DNA of 64,000 nucleotides from Alphaproteobacteria bacterium (GTDB lineage: Bacteria > Pseudomonadota > Alphaproteobacteria > Rhizobiales > Hyphomicrobiaceae): positions 1-64,000 of the forward strand of contig JAHJQI010000201.1 in assembly GCA_018819265.1 (NCBI GenBank), read 5' to 3'. The translations under genes were made by a program, and so were the position numbers. Positions within the stretch are counted from its first letter, which is position 1. The number at the start of each line of letters is the position of its first letter. Positions 44,617 to 53,656 of the stretch are shown here, one piece after another. The notes under the pieces were generated by a model, which saw nothing but the letters and a program-made list of their open reading frames with translations, was not told where the DNA came from and made no database searches.

Positions 44617-45444
44617 ATGAAGCTCGATCTTCCAGGTCCAATCCTGATCCTGGGCGCCGGCAAAATGGGCGGCGCCCTCCTCTCGGGCCTGCTGGCGCGC
44701 GGATTACTGCCCGCCGATGTCCTGATCCAGGACCCGGCCCCGCCAGCCGAGACGGCGAGCGTCATCGCAGCGCACGGCATCGGACAGGCTGCCATGTTCG
44801 ACGCACTCGATGCGCCGCCTGCGGTGATCCTTGCCGCCGTCAAGCCGCAGGTGATGGATGATGTCTTTCCTTCAGCCGCGCGTCTCGCCGGGCCCCACAC
44901 ACTGACATTGTCGATCGCCGCCGGCCGCACGATTGCGAGCTTTGCGAGGCATCTTCCTGCCGGATCGGCAATCGTGCGCGCGATGCCCAATACGCCCGCC
45001 GCCATCGGCCACGGCATGACGGTGTGCTGTGGCAACGTTCATGTCAGCGCCGGGCAAAAGGACCTCGCGACGAAACTGATGTCGGCGGTCGGCAAGGTGG
45101 CCTGGGTCGACGACGAAGCGCTGATGGATGCGGTGACCGCGGTGTCCGGTTCCGGCCCCGCCTATGTCTTTCATCTCGTCGAATGCATGACCGAAGCCGG
45201 GGTGGCGGCAGGCCTCGACCCCGTGCTGTCGGCGCAGATCGCCCGTGCGACGGTCGCCGGCAGCGGCGCACTGCTCGATCAATCCGACCAACCGGCCGGC
45301 GAATTGCGCAGGAACGTGACCTCGCCCGGCGGCACGACCGCGGCGGCGCTGGATGTCCTGATGCGGGATGATGCCATGCGCTCCCTGTTCGTGAACGCCA
45401 TCGTTGCCGCAAAGAAGCGCGGCGAGGAACTGTCGGGGAGTTGA
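44617..45444 (+). CDS. proC: Pyrroline-5-carboxylate reductase
   Basis: A 275-residue NAD(P)H enzyme that makes proline from pyrroline-5-carboxylate. The dinucleotide motif is ILILGAGKMGGALLSGLLA, followed by VIVRAMPNTPAAIGHGMTVC (spelled AIVRAMPNTPA). The conserved C-terminal VSGSGPAYVFHLVECMTEAG and VTSPGGTTAAALDVL define the family. The start MKLDLPG is preceded by a purine-rich AGAG. It ends before a strong hairpin shared with the convergent membrane-protein gene. Confidence 0.95.
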   Translation: MKLDLPGPILILGAGKMGGALLSGLLARGLLPADVLIQDPAPPAETASVIAAHGIGQAAMFDALDAPPAVILAAVKPQVMDDVFPSAARLAGPHTLTLSIAAGRTIASFARHLPAGSAIVRAMPNTPAAIGHGMTVCCGNVHVSAGQKDLATKLMSAVGKVAWVDDEALMDAVTAVSGSGPAYVFHLVECMTEAGVAAGLDPVLSAQIARATVAGSGALLDQSDQPAGELRRNVTSPGGTTAAALDVLMRDDAMRSLFVNAIVAAKKRGEELSGS

Positions 45445-45460
45445 ACCCGCCCGCCCCTGC

Positions 45461-45490
45461 GCGGCAGCTGAGGCACTTCGAAGCTGCCGC
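45461..45490. terminator. Hairpin between convergent proC and the membrane-protein gene
   Basis: GCGGCAGCT and AGCTGCCGC form a perfect 9-bp stem around a 12-base loop. It lies between two convergent genes and could terminate both, although neither side has a T-run. Confidence 0.5.
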
Positions 45491-45501
45491 CCCGCGAACG
45501 G

Positions 45502-45541
45502 GCCCGGCTACTCAGGGAAGAGCCCGGCTACTCTGGGAAGA
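45502..45541. repeat. 20-bp tandem duplication at the 3' end of the membrane-protein gene
   Basis: GCCCGGCTACTCAGGGAAGA is followed at once by the same 20 bases with one change (TCT for TCA). The second copy contains the last codons and stop of the leftward gene, and the first lies just outside it. Confidence 0.85.
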
Positions 45542-45917
45542 GGATGACGATTTTCATCTGCAACAGCCACGGGAAGTAGTGCTGCAAAATCTCGCCGGCG
45601 CCCCAGATGATGGCTCCGAGCAGGATCAGCGCGGGAACGGCAGCGAGCACCGCCTTGAGGAAAAACCCCATCAAATGCAGGAACGGGATATTGATGCGCT
45701 GGACTTCGGCCGGCAACGGCTCGTCTTCGTAGGCGCCTTGCCCATATGGCGAATCGATTTGCGCTCCAAGCTCCGGCGAGGGCGCGGCACGGCCATCGCC
45801 GAGGCTGTCGGTGCGCCCCTGTGCCTGGCGCTCACGGGCGGCCTTTTCCCGGCGCAGCGTCCGCGGCAGATCGTCCATTTCGTCGTCGGCCATCAACGGG
45901 AAGTCGGGGTCGGCCAT
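45528..45917 (-). CDS. Single-pass membrane protein of unknown function
   Basis: A 129-residue protein with a strong AAGGAGG site before MADPDFPLMADDEMDD. The N-terminal ~80 residues are hydrophilic and acidic/basic (RTLRREKAARERQAQGRTDS). A hydrophobic helix FFLKAVLAAVPALILLGAII, extending to WGAGEILQHYFPWLL, anchors it to the membrane near the C-terminus. I do not recognise the family. A 20-bp duplication overlaps its stop. Confidence 0.7.
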   Translation of the reverse strand: MADPDFPLMADDEMDDLPRTLRREKAARERQAQGRTDSLGDGRAAPSPELGAQIDSPYGQGAYEDEPLPAEVQRINIPFLHLMGFFLKAVLAAVPALILLGAIIWGAGEILQHYFPWLLQMKIVILFPE

Positions 45918-46118
45918 GTTCAATCCTCCTTCACGCGCGCCCGAAGCCATTCGGGAACGCCGCGACGGGGCGTCCGCTGAGGACCCCCGCACCATCGTCA
46001 TGCAGCCCCTTCTATCTTCCCGAACCTGAACTTGCTATGAAACGCAGCGATTTTGTCGAGAACGCGGTCCGCTTGAAGGATTGCCGTCCGGCACACCCCA
46101 CTGTTCCCGGAGGCCCAC

Positions 46119-46649
46119 TTGTCCGATCTCAAGCATCTCGTGCGCAGCATTCCCGATTATCCCAAGCCCGGCATCATGTTCCGCGACGTCACGACGCTGT
46201 TCGCCGACGCCCAGGGCTTCAAGGCCACCATCGCCCAGATGGTGGAACCTTACCGCTTTGAACCGATCGACGCGGTGGCAGGTATCGAGGCGCGCGGCTT
46301 TATATTGGGAGGCGCCATCGCCGACCGGCTCGGCTGCGGCTTCATTCCGATCCGCAAGAAAGGCAAGCTGCCGTGGAACACGATCGGCCAGGACTACGAC
46401 CTGGAATACGGTACCGACACCATCGAGATCCACGAAGACGCCGTCAAGCCGGGTGAGCGCATCCTCGTCGTCGACGACCTGATCGCGACCGGCGGTACGG
46501 CCGAAGCGGCGATAAAACTGATCACGCGGACCGGCGGCGACGTCATTGGCGCCGTTTTCGTGATCGACCTGCCCGAGATCGGCGGGCGCAAGAAGATCGA
46601 GGCGCTGAATGTGCCGTGTCATGCGATCATGGCCTTCGAGGGCCATTGA
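46119..46649 (+). CDS. apt: Adenine phosphoribosyltransferase
   Basis: A 176-residue salvage enzyme turning adenine and PRPP into AMP. Motifs include IPDYPKPGIMFRDVTTLFAD, AGIEARGFILGGAIADRLG, RKKGKLPWNTIGQDYDLEYG and the PRPP loop ILVVDDLIATGGTAEAAIKL. The TTG start is supported by GGAGG six bases upstream. The stop overlaps the following small gene by one base (TGATG), showing translational coupling. It probably works with mtnA to recycle products of methylthioadenosine cleavage. Confidence 0.95.
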   Translation: MSDLKHLVRSIPDYPKPGIMFRDVTTLFADAQGFKATIAQMVEPYRFEPIDAVAGIEARGFILGGAIADRLGCGFIPIRKKGKLPWNTIGQDYDLEYGTDTIEIHEDAVKPGERILVVDDLIATGGTAEAAIKLITRTGGDVIGAVFVIDLPEIGGRKKIEALNVPCHAIMAFEGH

Positions 46650-46897
46650 TGACATATCCCTCCAAGCTGATCGGCACGCCCGAGCTTGCTGCATGCGCCA
46701 TGGCCACGGTGCGCAAGTGGCAGGCCGACACGCGCGTCGAGCAATTTTGCCCGATCTGTTCGGCGCCCGGAGTCAAAATCGTCGACAAGTCGTCGCGTCC
46801 GCACATGTCGTGGTATGAATTCACTTGCCAGGCCTGCGGCCTGCACGAAGCTGTGGCGGTTCCCACAGGCGCCCACACCACCGATCACGACTCCTGA
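46649..46897 (+). CDS. Small double-CxxC (zinc-ribbon-like) protein
   Basis: An 82-residue protein that begins [20 protein letters not shown]. Two knuckles, CPIC and CQAC, are separated by about 27 residues (from [14 protein letters not shown] to [15 protein letters not shown]), a typical zinc-ribbon arrangement. No catalytic domain is present. It starts on the ATG that overlaps the apt stop and lies just before mtnA, so it is an operon member with an unassigned job, perhaps RNA- or protein-binding. Confidence 0.75.
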   Translation: MTYPSKLIGTPELAACAMATVRKWQADTRVEQFCPICSAPGVKIVDKSSRPHMSWYEFTCQACGLHEAVAVPTGAHTTDHDS

Positions 46898-46929
46898 TCG
46901 GCGCCTCCAGGGACAGCAAAAGGGCAGCC

Positions 46930-48021
46930 ATGAAGATCAACGGCAAATCCTACCGCACCATCTGGCTGAACGACGATGGCTGGTCGGTCGAGATCATCGA
47001 CCAGACGCGCTTGCCGCACGAGTTCGTCACGGCGCGGCTGACGACGATTGAGGAAGCCGCCGTCGCGATCAAGACGATGCAGGTGCGCGGCGCTCCGCTA
47101 ATTGGCGCAACCGCTGCCTACGGCCTCTGCCTGGCGCTGCGTGAGGACGCTTCCGACGAGGCCATGGACGCGGCTATCGACCACCTCAACGCGCAGCGGC
47201 CGACCGCGGTCAACCTGCGCTGGGCGCTCGGTGAAATGCGCAAGAGCGTGCAGAACCTGCCGCGCGAAGAGCGCGTGGCCGCAGCTTATGCGCGCGCCGC
47301 CCAATTGTGCGACGGGGACGTCGAGACCTGCCGCATGATCGGCGTGCATGGCTTGAAGCTGATCGAGGATATCGCGGCCAAAAAGGCGCCGGGCGAACCC
47401 GTCAACGTGCTGACCCACTGCAACGCCGGCTGGATCGCCTGCGTCGACTGGGGCACGGCGACTTCGCCGGTTTATCAGGCCCACGACAAAGGCATCGCCG
47501 TCCACGTCTGGGTCGACGAGACGCGGCCGCGCAACCAGGGGGCTTCGCTGACGGCCTTTGAACTGGGATCTCACGGGATCCCGCACACCATCATCGTCGA
47601 TAACGCCGGCGGGCATCTGATGCAGCATGGCCGGGTCGACCTCGTCATCGTCGGGACCGACCGCGTCACGGCGACCGGCGACGTCTGCAACAAGATCGGC
47701 ACGTATCTGAAGGCGCTGGCGGCCAACGATACCGGCGTGCCCTTCTATGTGGCGCTGCCGCATTCAACCATCGACTGGACCATCGAGGATGGCTTCTCAA
47801 TTCCGATCGAGGAGCGCTCGAGCGATGAAGTCCTGAAGATGCCAGGCCGCCTTCCCGACGGTACGATCGTCACCGTCGAGATTGCCGCCCCCGGGTCGGG
47901 TGCCGGCAATCCGGCGTTCGACGTGACACCCGCCCGGCTCGTCACCGGACTCATTACCGAGCGCGGTATCTGCGAAGCTTCGCGGGAAGGTCTGAAAAGC
48001 CTCTATCCGGAAAACGCTTAA
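46930..48021 (+). CDS. mtnA: S-methyl-5-thioribose-1-phosphate isomerase
   Basis: A 363-residue aldose-ketose isomerase of the eIF2B-like fold in the methionine-salvage route. Family marks are [19 protein letters not shown], the catalytic Cys in [59 protein letters not shown] and the Asp in [15 protein letters not shown]. The start [11 protein letters not shown] has GGGCAG nearby and fits the family. The wording of the active-site region resembles proteins from Rhodospirillum-type bacteria. Later pathway genes are not in the window. Confidence 0.94.
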   Translation: MKINGKSYRTIWLNDDGWSVEIIDQTRLPHEFVTARLTTIEEAAVAIKTMQVRGAPLIGATAAYGLCLALREDASDEAMDAAIDHLNAQRPTAVNLRWALGEMRKSVQNLPREERVAAAYARAAQLCDGDVETCRMIGVHGLKLIEDIAAKKAPGEPVNVLTHCNAGWIACVDWGTATSPVYQAHDKGIAVHVWVDETRPRNQGASLTAFELGSHGIPHTIIVDNAGGHLMQHGRVDLVIVGTDRVTATGDVCNKIGTYLKALAANDTGVPFYVALPHSTIDWTIEDGFSIPIEERSSDEVLKMPGRLPDGTIVTVEIAAPGSGAGNPAFDVTPARLVTGLITERGICEASREGLKSLYPENA

Positions 48022-48028
48022 GGCACGC

Positions 48029-48865
48029 ATGAGCCCCCTCGACATACCGTTCCCTCAGATCGATCCGATTGCCCTGCAGATCGGTCCGATCGCGATCCGC
48101 TGGTACGGGCTTGCCTATGCCGCCGGGCTGATCCTCGGCTGGCTCTATGTCCGCCAACTCCTCCAGCGCGCAGAGTTATGGCCGGGCAATACCGCCCCGA
48201 TGAGCGTCGATGATGTCGATGAACTCCTCGTCTGGGTGACGGCCGGCGTCATCATCGGCGGCAGACTTGGCCATGTGCTGTTCTATCAACCCGGCTATTA
48301 TTTCTCCAACCCGTGGGAGATTTTGGCGATCTGGAAAGGCGGCATGGCGTTTCACGGCGGTCTCATCGGCACGGGAGTGGCGATGCTCATCTTCGCCCGC
48401 CGGTTCGGCGTGTCGGTTTGGCCGGTGATGGATCTGGTCTCGGCTGCGGTTCCCATCGGGCTGTTCTTTGGCCGCATCGCCAACTTCATCAATGGCGAGG
48501 TTGTCGGCGCACCGACGACAGTGCCATGGGGCATGGTCTTCCCAGGCTGGGGCGAAGGCCCGCGCCACCCGGCAATGCTCTATGAAGCCGCCCTCGAAGG
48601 CATCGCGTTGTTCGTTTTGCTGCGTTACCTCACCTGGACCCTGAAAGGCCTGAAGACGCCAGGACTGACGACGGGCGTCTTTCTGGTCGGCTATGGCGTT
48701 TTCCGCATCTTCTGCGAGTTCTTCAAGATCGTCGACTACCGCCTCGTGTTCGACAGCTATCCGATCACGAAAGGCATGCTCTATTCGGTGCCGATGCTGG
48801 TGCTGGGGGCGTGGTGCATCTACCGCGCACGCGCGCACGTGCCAGAGGAGAGGACGCTAGCGTGA
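48029..48865 (+). CDS. lgt: Prolipoprotein diacylglyceryl transferase
   Basis: A 278-residue inner-membrane enzyme that attaches diacylglycerol to lipobox Cys residues. Its signature regions are WYGLAYAAGLILGWLYVRQL, GVIIGGRLGHVLFYQPGYYF, GGMAFHGGLIGTGVAM, LFFGRIANFINGEVVGAPT and RHPAMLYEAALEG. Seven or so hydrophobic helices are expected. It ends with a four-base overlap (GTGA) into the methyltransferase gene. It should act on the lipoproteins encoded at 51241 and 56539. Confidence 0.96.
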   Translation: MSPLDIPFPQIDPIALQIGPIAIRWYGLAYAAGLILGWLYVRQLLQRAELWPGNTAPMSVDDVDELLVWVTAGVIIGGRLGHVLFYQPGYYFSNPWEILAIWKGGMAFHGGLIGTGVAMLIFARRFGVSVWPVMDLVSAAVPIGLFFGRIANFINGEVVGAPTTVPWGMVFPGWGEGPRHPAMLYEAALEGIALFVLLRYLTWTLKGLKTPGLTTGVFLVGYGVFRIFCEFFKIVDYRLVFDSYPITKGMLYSVPMLVLGAWCIYRARAHVPEERTLA

Positions 48866-50004
48866 CGTGCTACGATCCAGAGGCGCGCCGCGACACACCG
48901 CTGGCATTGCAGCTGAAGCAGCAGATCAGGGATGCCGGCCCGATCACTCTTTGCGACTACATGAGGATCTGCCTCCAGGATCCCGTCCACGGCTATTACC
49001 GTCACAAACCGGCGATCGGCGGTAGCGGCGACTTCATAACGGCGCCCGAAATCAGCCAGACGTTCGGGGAGCTGATCGGACTGTGGGCCGCAGTCGTCTG
49101 GCAGCAGATGGGTTCGCCGTCGCGCTTCAATTTCATCGAACTGGGGCCCGGCCGGGGAACGTTGATGCAGGATGCGATTCGCGCCGCGCATCGCGTCCCA
49201 GGGTTTCTTCAAGCCGCGAATATCGTCCTTGTGGACATCGCCCGCCATCAGATCGAACTCAATTCGACTGCACTTGCGGCCAACCCTATCCTCAGGCTGG
49301 AGCGGATAAGCGATATTCCCGCAGACGCGCCTGCGATTGTCGTCGCAAACGAGTTCCTGGACACATGTCCGGTTCAGCAGTTCCAAGTGGCGGGTGCGCA
49401 ATGCGTTATGCGCGGAGTTGGCCTCGCCGATGACCGGCTGATCTTCATGACGATGCCGCGAGCCGCTCAATCGGACGACGCCAGCTTGTTTGCTGCCAAT
49501 CCAGGTCTGTCAGAAGGCGGCATCTTCGAAGCTCAGGATTGGACGGTGCTGCATCGTCTTGCCGATCGGCTGCGTGATCCGTGGGCGGCTCTCTTTATCG
49601 ATTACGGCCATTACGATCCCGACCGCTGCATGGATAAGGTCGTCACCGGAGATACCCTGCAGGCGGTACGCGGACACCGCTACGAACATCCTTTGACATC
49701 GCCGGGAGAGGCCGATCTGACGTGTCAGGTCGATTTCAACGACGCGAAGCTACAGTTTGAAACCATTTCGGCCGAGGGTCGCCGCGGGCACCTCGTCGTC
49801 GATGGTCCCATCACCCAGGCCGAATTCCTCGGACGCCTCGGCATCGTCGAGCGCGGCTCGCGCCTGATGAGCGCCAATCCCGGCAAGGCTGCCGAGATAG
49901 AAGCCGGTATCATGCGGCTCATGTCGCCGCAGGGCATGGGCGCCCGCTTCAAGGCAATCGGCGTGCGCTCCTTGGGTCTGCCGATTCTGCCCGGGTTCGA
50001 ATGA
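48862..50004 (+). CDS. MidA/NDUFAF7-type SAM-dependent methyltransferase
   Basis: A 380-residue methyltransferase; the mitochondrial relative methylates an Arg of a complex I subunit. It has PITLCDYMRICLQDPVHGYY, GDFITAPEISQTFGELIGLW, the SAM loop FIELGPGRGTLMQDAIRAA, IVVANEFLDTCPVQQF and DYGHYDPDRCMDKVVTGDTL. The GTG start overlaps the lgt stop and is preceded by GAGGAGAGG. This lgt-methyltransferase-pgeF order is common in Hyphomicrobiales, so target and role probably match theirs, though no direct evidence is in the sequence. Confidence 0.93.
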   Translation: MTCYDPEARRDTPLALQLKQQIRDAGPITLCDYMRICLQDPVHGYYRHKPAIGGSGDFITAPEISQTFGELIGLWAAVVWQQMGSPSRFNFIELGPGRGTLMQDAIRAAHRVPGFLQAANIVLVDIARHQIELNSTALAANPILRLERISDIPADAPAIVVANEFLDTCPVQQFQVAGAQCVMRGVGLADDRLIFMTMPRAAQSDDASLFAANPGLSEGGIFEAQDWTVLHRLADRLRDPWAALFIDYGHYDPDRCMDKVVTGDTLQAVRGHRYEHPLTSPGEADLTCQVDFNDAKLQFETISAEGRRGHLVVDGPITQAEFLGRLGIVERGSRLMSANPGKAAEIEAGIMRLMSPQGMGARFKAIGVRSLGLPILPGFE

Positions 50005-50048
50005 TCGGAATACTTCGCGGGCAGCGCGTCGCACAGCCGCTGTTTTGA

Positions 50049-50127
50049 ACTAGTACCCGCTTTCAGAAGTTCGTGAGTCATTCGCGACAACCACACTGAC
50101 GAACTTCTGAAAGCAGAGGGTACTAGT
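50049..50127. repeat. Large imperfect palindrome 1 in front of pgeF
   Basis: Left arm 50049-50074 (ACTAGTACCC then GCTTTCAGAAGTTCGT) pairs with the right arm 50099-50127 as perfect 10-bp and 16-bp stems, interrupted by a three-base bulge (AGA). The loop is 24 bases. Confidence 0.9.
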
Positions 50128-50139
50128 AAAACATTGAAT

Positions 50140-50217
50140 CTAGTACCGCTTTTCGATCAGAAGTCCCTGAAAGCGGTTGACTGATACGACACATGGACTT
50201 CTGATCGGCGGTACTAG
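50140..50217. repeat. Large imperfect palindrome 2 in front of pgeF
   Basis: CTAGTACCGC (50140-50149) pairs with GCGGTACTAG (50208-50217), and GATCAGAAGTCC (50155-50166) pairs with GGACTTCTGATC (50195-50206), with a small internal asymmetry and a 28-base loop. The ends (CTAGTACC) and the AGAAGT core are shared with palindrome 1, so both belong to one repeat family. Confidence 0.9.
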
Positions 50218-50263
50218 TTGCGCCGCTCCGGTAAAATGCCCGCCAGCGGTCCAAGGAAACCAC

Positions 50264-51037
50264 ATGCCACGCCCTATCGAAGCCGACAATCTCGCCGATC
50301 TTCCCGGCATCCGGCACGGTTTCTTTACCCGCCAGGGTGGGGTCTCGACGGGTATCTACGCCGGTCTTAATTGCGGCCTGGGTTCAATGGACGACCGCGA
50401 CAAGGTCCTGCAGAACCGCGCCCGCGTCGCCTTGAAACTAGGCTCTACGGACCCGGCGGTCCTCACCCCCTACCAGATCCACAGTGCGGAGGCCCTGGTG
50501 GTGGAAACCGCGTTCGAGACCGGAGATCCGCCGCGCGCAGATGCTCTCGTCACCCGCACGCCCGGCCTTGCCATCGGGATACTGACGGCGGACTGCGGAT
50601 CCGTGCTGCTCGCCGACCCTCAGGCCCGGGTCGTCGCCGCCGCACATGCCGGCTGGCGCGGCGCTGTCGGCGGCATTCTCGAAGCCACCGTGAGGAAGAT
50701 GGAAGAGCTGGGCGCCCGGCGCGACCGCATCCATGCTGCGCTCGGACCGTGCATCACGCAGCCGAACTACGAGGTGGGAGCCGACTTCCAGACCGGTCTG
50801 ACGGATCGCAATCCGGCGTTCATGCGCTATTTTGCAACACCGGTTCCTGGAGGCAAACCACACTTCGACCTGCCCGGGTTTATCCTTGCCGAACTCGCGG
50901 CCAAGGGTCTCGCCAGTATCGCCTCAACCGACTGCTGCACCTATGCAAACGATTCGGAGTTCTTCAGCTTCCGCCGCACGACGCACCGCAAAGAGCCTGA
51001 TTACGGTCGTCAAATCTCCGCAATTCTCGTTGCATAA
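50264..51037 (+). CDS. pgeF: Polyphenol oxidase-like purine nucleosidase (PgeF/YfiH family)
   Basis: A 257-residue protein. The metal site is readable: QIHSAEALVVE (His), GILTADCGSVLLADPQA (Cys), VVAAAHAGWRGAVGGILEAT (His) and LGPCITQPNYEVG. Relatives of this family hydrolyse or phosphorolyse purine nucleosides, or edit peptidoglycan precursors, and were once called laccases. The start MPRPIEADN has AAGGA upstream. A longer open frame back to 50177 lies in the palindrome region and is unlikely to be translated. It follows the methyltransferase gene after a 259-base gap filled by two palindromes. Confidence 0.92.
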   Translation: MPRPIEADNLADLPGIRHGFFTRQGGVSTGIYAGLNCGLGSMDDRDKVLQNRARVALKLGSTDPAVLTPYQIHSAEALVVETAFETGDPPRADALVTRTPGLAIGILTADCGSVLLADPQARVVAAAHAGWRGAVGGILEATVRKMEELGARRDRIHAALGPCITQPNYEVGADFQTGLTDRNPAFMRYFATPVPGGKPHFDLPGFILAELAAKGLASIASTDCCTYANDSEFFSFRRTTHRKEPDYGRQISAILVA

Positions 51038-51138
51038 ATGCAATATCCACAGAACGGCGGCGCAGCAGGGGTGCGTCTCTTAATCTTGTAGGCTCTTGCT
51101 ATCAAAAGTGGCTGGACGTGGCCACCAACACCAAGCTA

Positions 51139-51173
51139 GACGTAAAGCTTAATGAGTACCGGACGTAAAGCTT
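51139..51173 (+). promoter_or_regulatory. Direct repeat GACGTAAAGCTT before the lipoprotein gene
   Basis: The 12-mer occurs at 51139-51150 and 51162-51173, 23 bases apart (about two helical turns), 68 bases before the GTG start of the lipoprotein gene. It could be a regulator site or part of a promoter; no regulator is known. Confidence 0.4.
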
Positions 51174-51240
51174 GTAGAGGCCGCAAGGTAAGTACGCCGG
51201 CCGCCGGATGATCAGCGGGTCATTACAGGGGGACGTCGTC

Positions 51241-52281
51241 GTGACGACCAATAATGCTGCTGCGGCGTGGCGTGCGCGGACTTCGATCACGCTCACGAGC
51301 CTCGCCGCCATACTCGGTATCGCGCTGTCAGGGTGCAGCACGACCGGGCCGACGCTTCTCAGCGCAGGAGACACGCCAGCTGCTCCGGCTCTGGACGCAC
51401 CTGCGGTCGCTTCCACGCGAATTGCCATCGCGCCGATCATCGGCGCGCCGGATCAGGTCGCCTCGCAGATGCAAACGCAACTGACGAGCGCCATGCGCAC
51501 GCGCAATATCACCGTCGCAGAGGGTCCAGGCGTGCAATACACGCTGCGCGGCTACGTGGTTTCCGCCCGTGAAAAGGCGGGAACGAAGGTTTCCTATATC
51601 TGGGACGTCACCGATCCGACCGGCAAACGCGTCAACCGCATCAGCGGTGAGGAAATCGCGCCGGCCGCCGCCGGCACAGATCCCTGGTCATCGGTGACAC
51701 CAGAGGTGATGAGTGCCATCTCGGAAAAAACAGCAACGTCGCTGGCGACCTGGTTGCCGTCCAGTGCGCCCGCTGCTCCGGCCGTAGCTGGCGCGGTGCA
51801 GACGGCGCCGGCGGGAATCAACCCGGTCGCGCAGGCACAAAACCCTCAGCTTCAGCAGGCGCGCGCCACCGCTCCGAACGGAACGGTAACCGGTAGCATC
51901 GAGAAAGGCGTCAACGCCATCGTACCGAGCGTCACCGGAGCTCCGGGTGACGGCAGCATCTCCCTGACACGTGCGATCCGCAGCGAACTCTCCCGCAGCG
52001 GCGTTGCGCTGGCCGCTGCTCCGACAGCCCAGTCATACCGGGTCGAAGGCCGGGTTGCACTGCGTCAGGCAAGTACGGCTGGTCAGCAGGAGATCAACAT
52101 CGACTGGGATGTCAAAGACCCGTCGGGCAAGAAGCTCGGCACGGTTTCCCAGAAGAATGCGATCCAGTCCGGTTCCCTCGATGGAGCATGGGGCAAAACC
52201 GCCGATGCAGCCGCTGCGGCGGCCGCACAGGGGATTCTCAAGCTGCTTCCCGACTCCAGGACTGCTACGAAAACGAACTGA
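51241..52281 (+). CDS. Lipoprotein with duplicated beta-rich domain
   Basis: A 346-residue protein with a lipobox at LGIALSGC, so the mature chain should be lipid-anchored at its Cys. The mature part contains two copies of one domain: IIGAPDQ... YTLRGYV ... IWDVTDPTGKRVNRISGEE, then VTGAPGDG... YRVEGRV ... DWDVKDPSGKKLGTVSQKN. A Pro/Ala-rich linker (near TAPAGINPVAQAQ-like text) joins them. The GTG start has GGGGGA eleven bases upstream; an ATG 11 codons earlier lacks a site. The function is unknown; it lies between pgeF and prs. Confidence 0.82.
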   Translation: MTTNNAAAAWRARTSITLTSLAAILGIALSGCSTTGPTLLSAGDTPAAPALDAPAVASTRIAIAPIIGAPDQVASQMQTQLTSAMRTRNITVAEGPGVQYTLRGYVVSAREKAGTKVSYIWDVTDPTGKRVNRISGEEIAPAAAGTDPWSSVTPEVMSAISEKTATSLATWLPSSAPAAPAVAGAVQTAPAGINPVAQAQNPQLQQARATAPNGTVTGSIEKGVNAIVPSVTGAPGDGSISLTRAIRSELSRSGVALAAAPTAQSYRVEGRVALRQASTAGQQEINIDWDVKDPSGKKLGTVSQKNAIQSGSLDGAWGKTADAAAAAAAQGILKLLPDSRTATKTN

Positions 52282-52494
52282 CGCGCGGGAGGTCTCCGCG
52301 CGCAGCGATGCGACGCATCCACGCAGCCCGGCCCGTCGAAAGACCGGCCGGGCTTCTTATTTCAAAAATCAGTCGGCGAATTATGCGCCAGACGTAACAG
52401 TGTTGTTGGGGAATTGGCTGACAACTGCTGTTTACAGCGCGCCGATCGGCTTGTTACAGACCTGTCATCAGAACGTCGCGGAGAGGGTGCGCGT

Positions 52495-53484
<990 letters not shown>

Positions 53485-53605
53485 CGCTGCCTCGAGCCGC
53501 GGCGTTGCCAATCCCGCCCGACGCCGCTATAAGCATGCGCCTCACTTGAAATTTGCGTGAGTGCGCCAGCCGGCACCCTTGGAGGCCGGGGCGTGGATTA
53601 GTCAC

Positions 53606-53629
53606 GGGACCCACCGGACGGCGGGTCCC
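53606..53629 (+). terminator. Hairpin in the rplY leader
   Basis: GGGACCC pairs with GGGTCCC, then one A-C mismatch, two further pairs and a GGAC tetraloop. The T-rich tail TTGTCTCGTTTT follows, and the rplY start is 27 bases downstream. It could terminate prs transcripts or act as an attenuator of rplY. Confidence 0.6.
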
Positions 53630-53656
53630 TTGTCTCGTTTTATGGAGAAGCAAGCA

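Noticed and set aside
50177..50263. Upstream extension of the PgeF frame
   Set aside because: It translates the second palindrome; family homology and the AAGGA site begin at 50264.
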